In this document: one piece after another, positions 52,003-52,534 of the stretch
Position numbering within the stretch: the first letter of the stretch is position 1
How the letters are laid out: the number at the start of each line of letters is the position of its first letter
Origin: Thiomargarita sp.
GTDB taxonomy: Bacteria; Pseudomonadota; Gammaproteobacteria; Beggiatoales; Beggiatoaceae
Direction: 5' to 3'
NCBI GenBank assembly: GCA_022729575.1
Contig: DZAL01000017.1
Coordinates: 1-52,534 of the forward strand
Length of the DNA stretch: 52,534 bases
Position numbers and translations under genes: made by a program
The notes under the pieces: generated by a model
Databases searched by the model: none
Seen by the model: the letters and a program-made list of their open reading frames with translations, nothing else
What the model was told of the DNA's origin: nothing

Positions 52003-52534
52003 GCCGAGGTGAGGGCTGGTTTACCAAAATTTCCAAGAATTTTTAATCCCCGCCGTTGCACCGATGAAGTGCGGTCAATATCCAATTATCCTGAATCTCC
52101 GGTAGTCCTTGCAATTTAATGGAGGTGTGTTAAAATAGCTAAACTAAGGTTAATAAGCGCTGTTAAACGTACAATTATTATGGTGATAAAGGTGTCCAGA
52201 ACTTAAACTTAAACTAAACTTTTTTGTCCGTGTCCTGAGTGTGAACACTACTAAAAAACGGGTAGTCCTTGCAATTTGATGGAAGTGTGCTAGAATGGCC
52301 AAATTTAAGGTTAATAATCCTACTTTAAACTTACTATAAAAATGGTAATTGTCCGGGGAAACTAAGTAGTCATTTGGAGGGATTCTGAGAGTAAACCTGA
52401 CAGGTAGTCCCTTCCTGTTAATGGAGGTCTTAAAATTCAATGACTTACCGAGGTTCAAGGTTTCCTAAGCCTGGAAGGATTAGGAAACCTAGCACCTGTC
52501 AAGTTTAAGGAATCCAGCACCTAAATTTTAATAT
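52003..52534. repeat. Gene-free end region with three family F left ends
   Basis: GGTAGTCCTTGCAATTTAAT (52082), its near copy at 52261 and GGTAGTCCCTTCCTGTTAAT (52401) are left ends of family F, each followed by related sequence. The last one runs off the window with AGCACCTAAATTTTAATA, which matches the window's first bases inverted in context. No coding ORF is supported. Confidence 0.6.

Noticed and set aside
52150..52458. 102-residue minus-strand ORF near the window end
   Set aside because: It runs through the family F repeat ends and has the low-complexity composition of AT-rich non-coding DNA.

Overview
The window looks like chromosome from a sulfur-oxidising gammaproteobacterium of the Beggiatoaceae type (Beggiatoa/Thioploca/Thiomargarita relatives). 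This is inferred from gene content: a short class I phosphoribulokinase (Calvin cycle), proteobacterial-type GlnB, SucCD, PheA, HrpA, GcvR, RecA-RecX and MutM, mixed with large secreted repeat proteins, many toxin-antitoxin genes and intergenic DNA packed with small palindromic repeats. No rRNA, tRNA or CRISPR array was recognised.

Layout. 1-6.4 kb: a TPR/SPINDLY glycosyltransferase-like protein whose N-terminus is written in mobile-element DNA, a secreted coiled-coil protein, a secreted PEGA-sulfatase-modifying-factor protein and an Rpn-like nuclease. 6.4-8.2 kb: gene-free, with three generations of nested miniature elements, then prk. 9.3-12.7 kb: a secreted protein with a duplicated domain, an XRE regulator and a second PD-(D/E)XK protein. 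13-20 kb: a defence-like block with a WD40-GTPase-zinc ribbon-TIR protein, a type II restriction-modification operon (Dam-like methylase, endonuclease, beta-class methylase, all overlapping) and a lone cas6 preceded by a 59-residue ORF. 20.2-26.9 kb: gcvR, hrpA, a PD-(D/E)XK-like protein and a second Rpn-like gene. 27-35 kb: pheA, a Sel1-repeat protein, recX, recA with a full-length intein, and two secreted proteins. 35.9-37 kb: two type IV prepilins. 37.4-45.7 kb: an accessory region of PIN, Phd, HicA-like and HEPN genes, decayed PIN genes and truncated copies of the haemagglutinin gene's 5' end. 45.8-51.8 kb: the intact haemagglutinin-like exoprotein, glnB, sucD-sucC and mutM.

Small mobile elements are the main theme. 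One family (terminal inverted repeat starting CAATGCCATTAAG) sits in at least seven places and is flanked, where intact, by 11-12 bp target duplications. Another (CTACTCTATGCACAC) has an exact 10 bp duplication. A third uses TA and has split a PIN toxin gene that can be restored in frame. They insert into each other and into other palindromes, and in one case supply the start codon of a gene.

The most interesting biological signal is that three PD-(D/E)XK genes (5403, 11807 and 25945) each carry a strong in-frame Shine-Dalgarno plus ATG just before the C-terminal part. This is the arrangement known for intragenic antitoxins of Rpn nucleases. The WD40-GTPase-TIR protein beside the restriction-modification operon is the second candidate for a little-described defence system.
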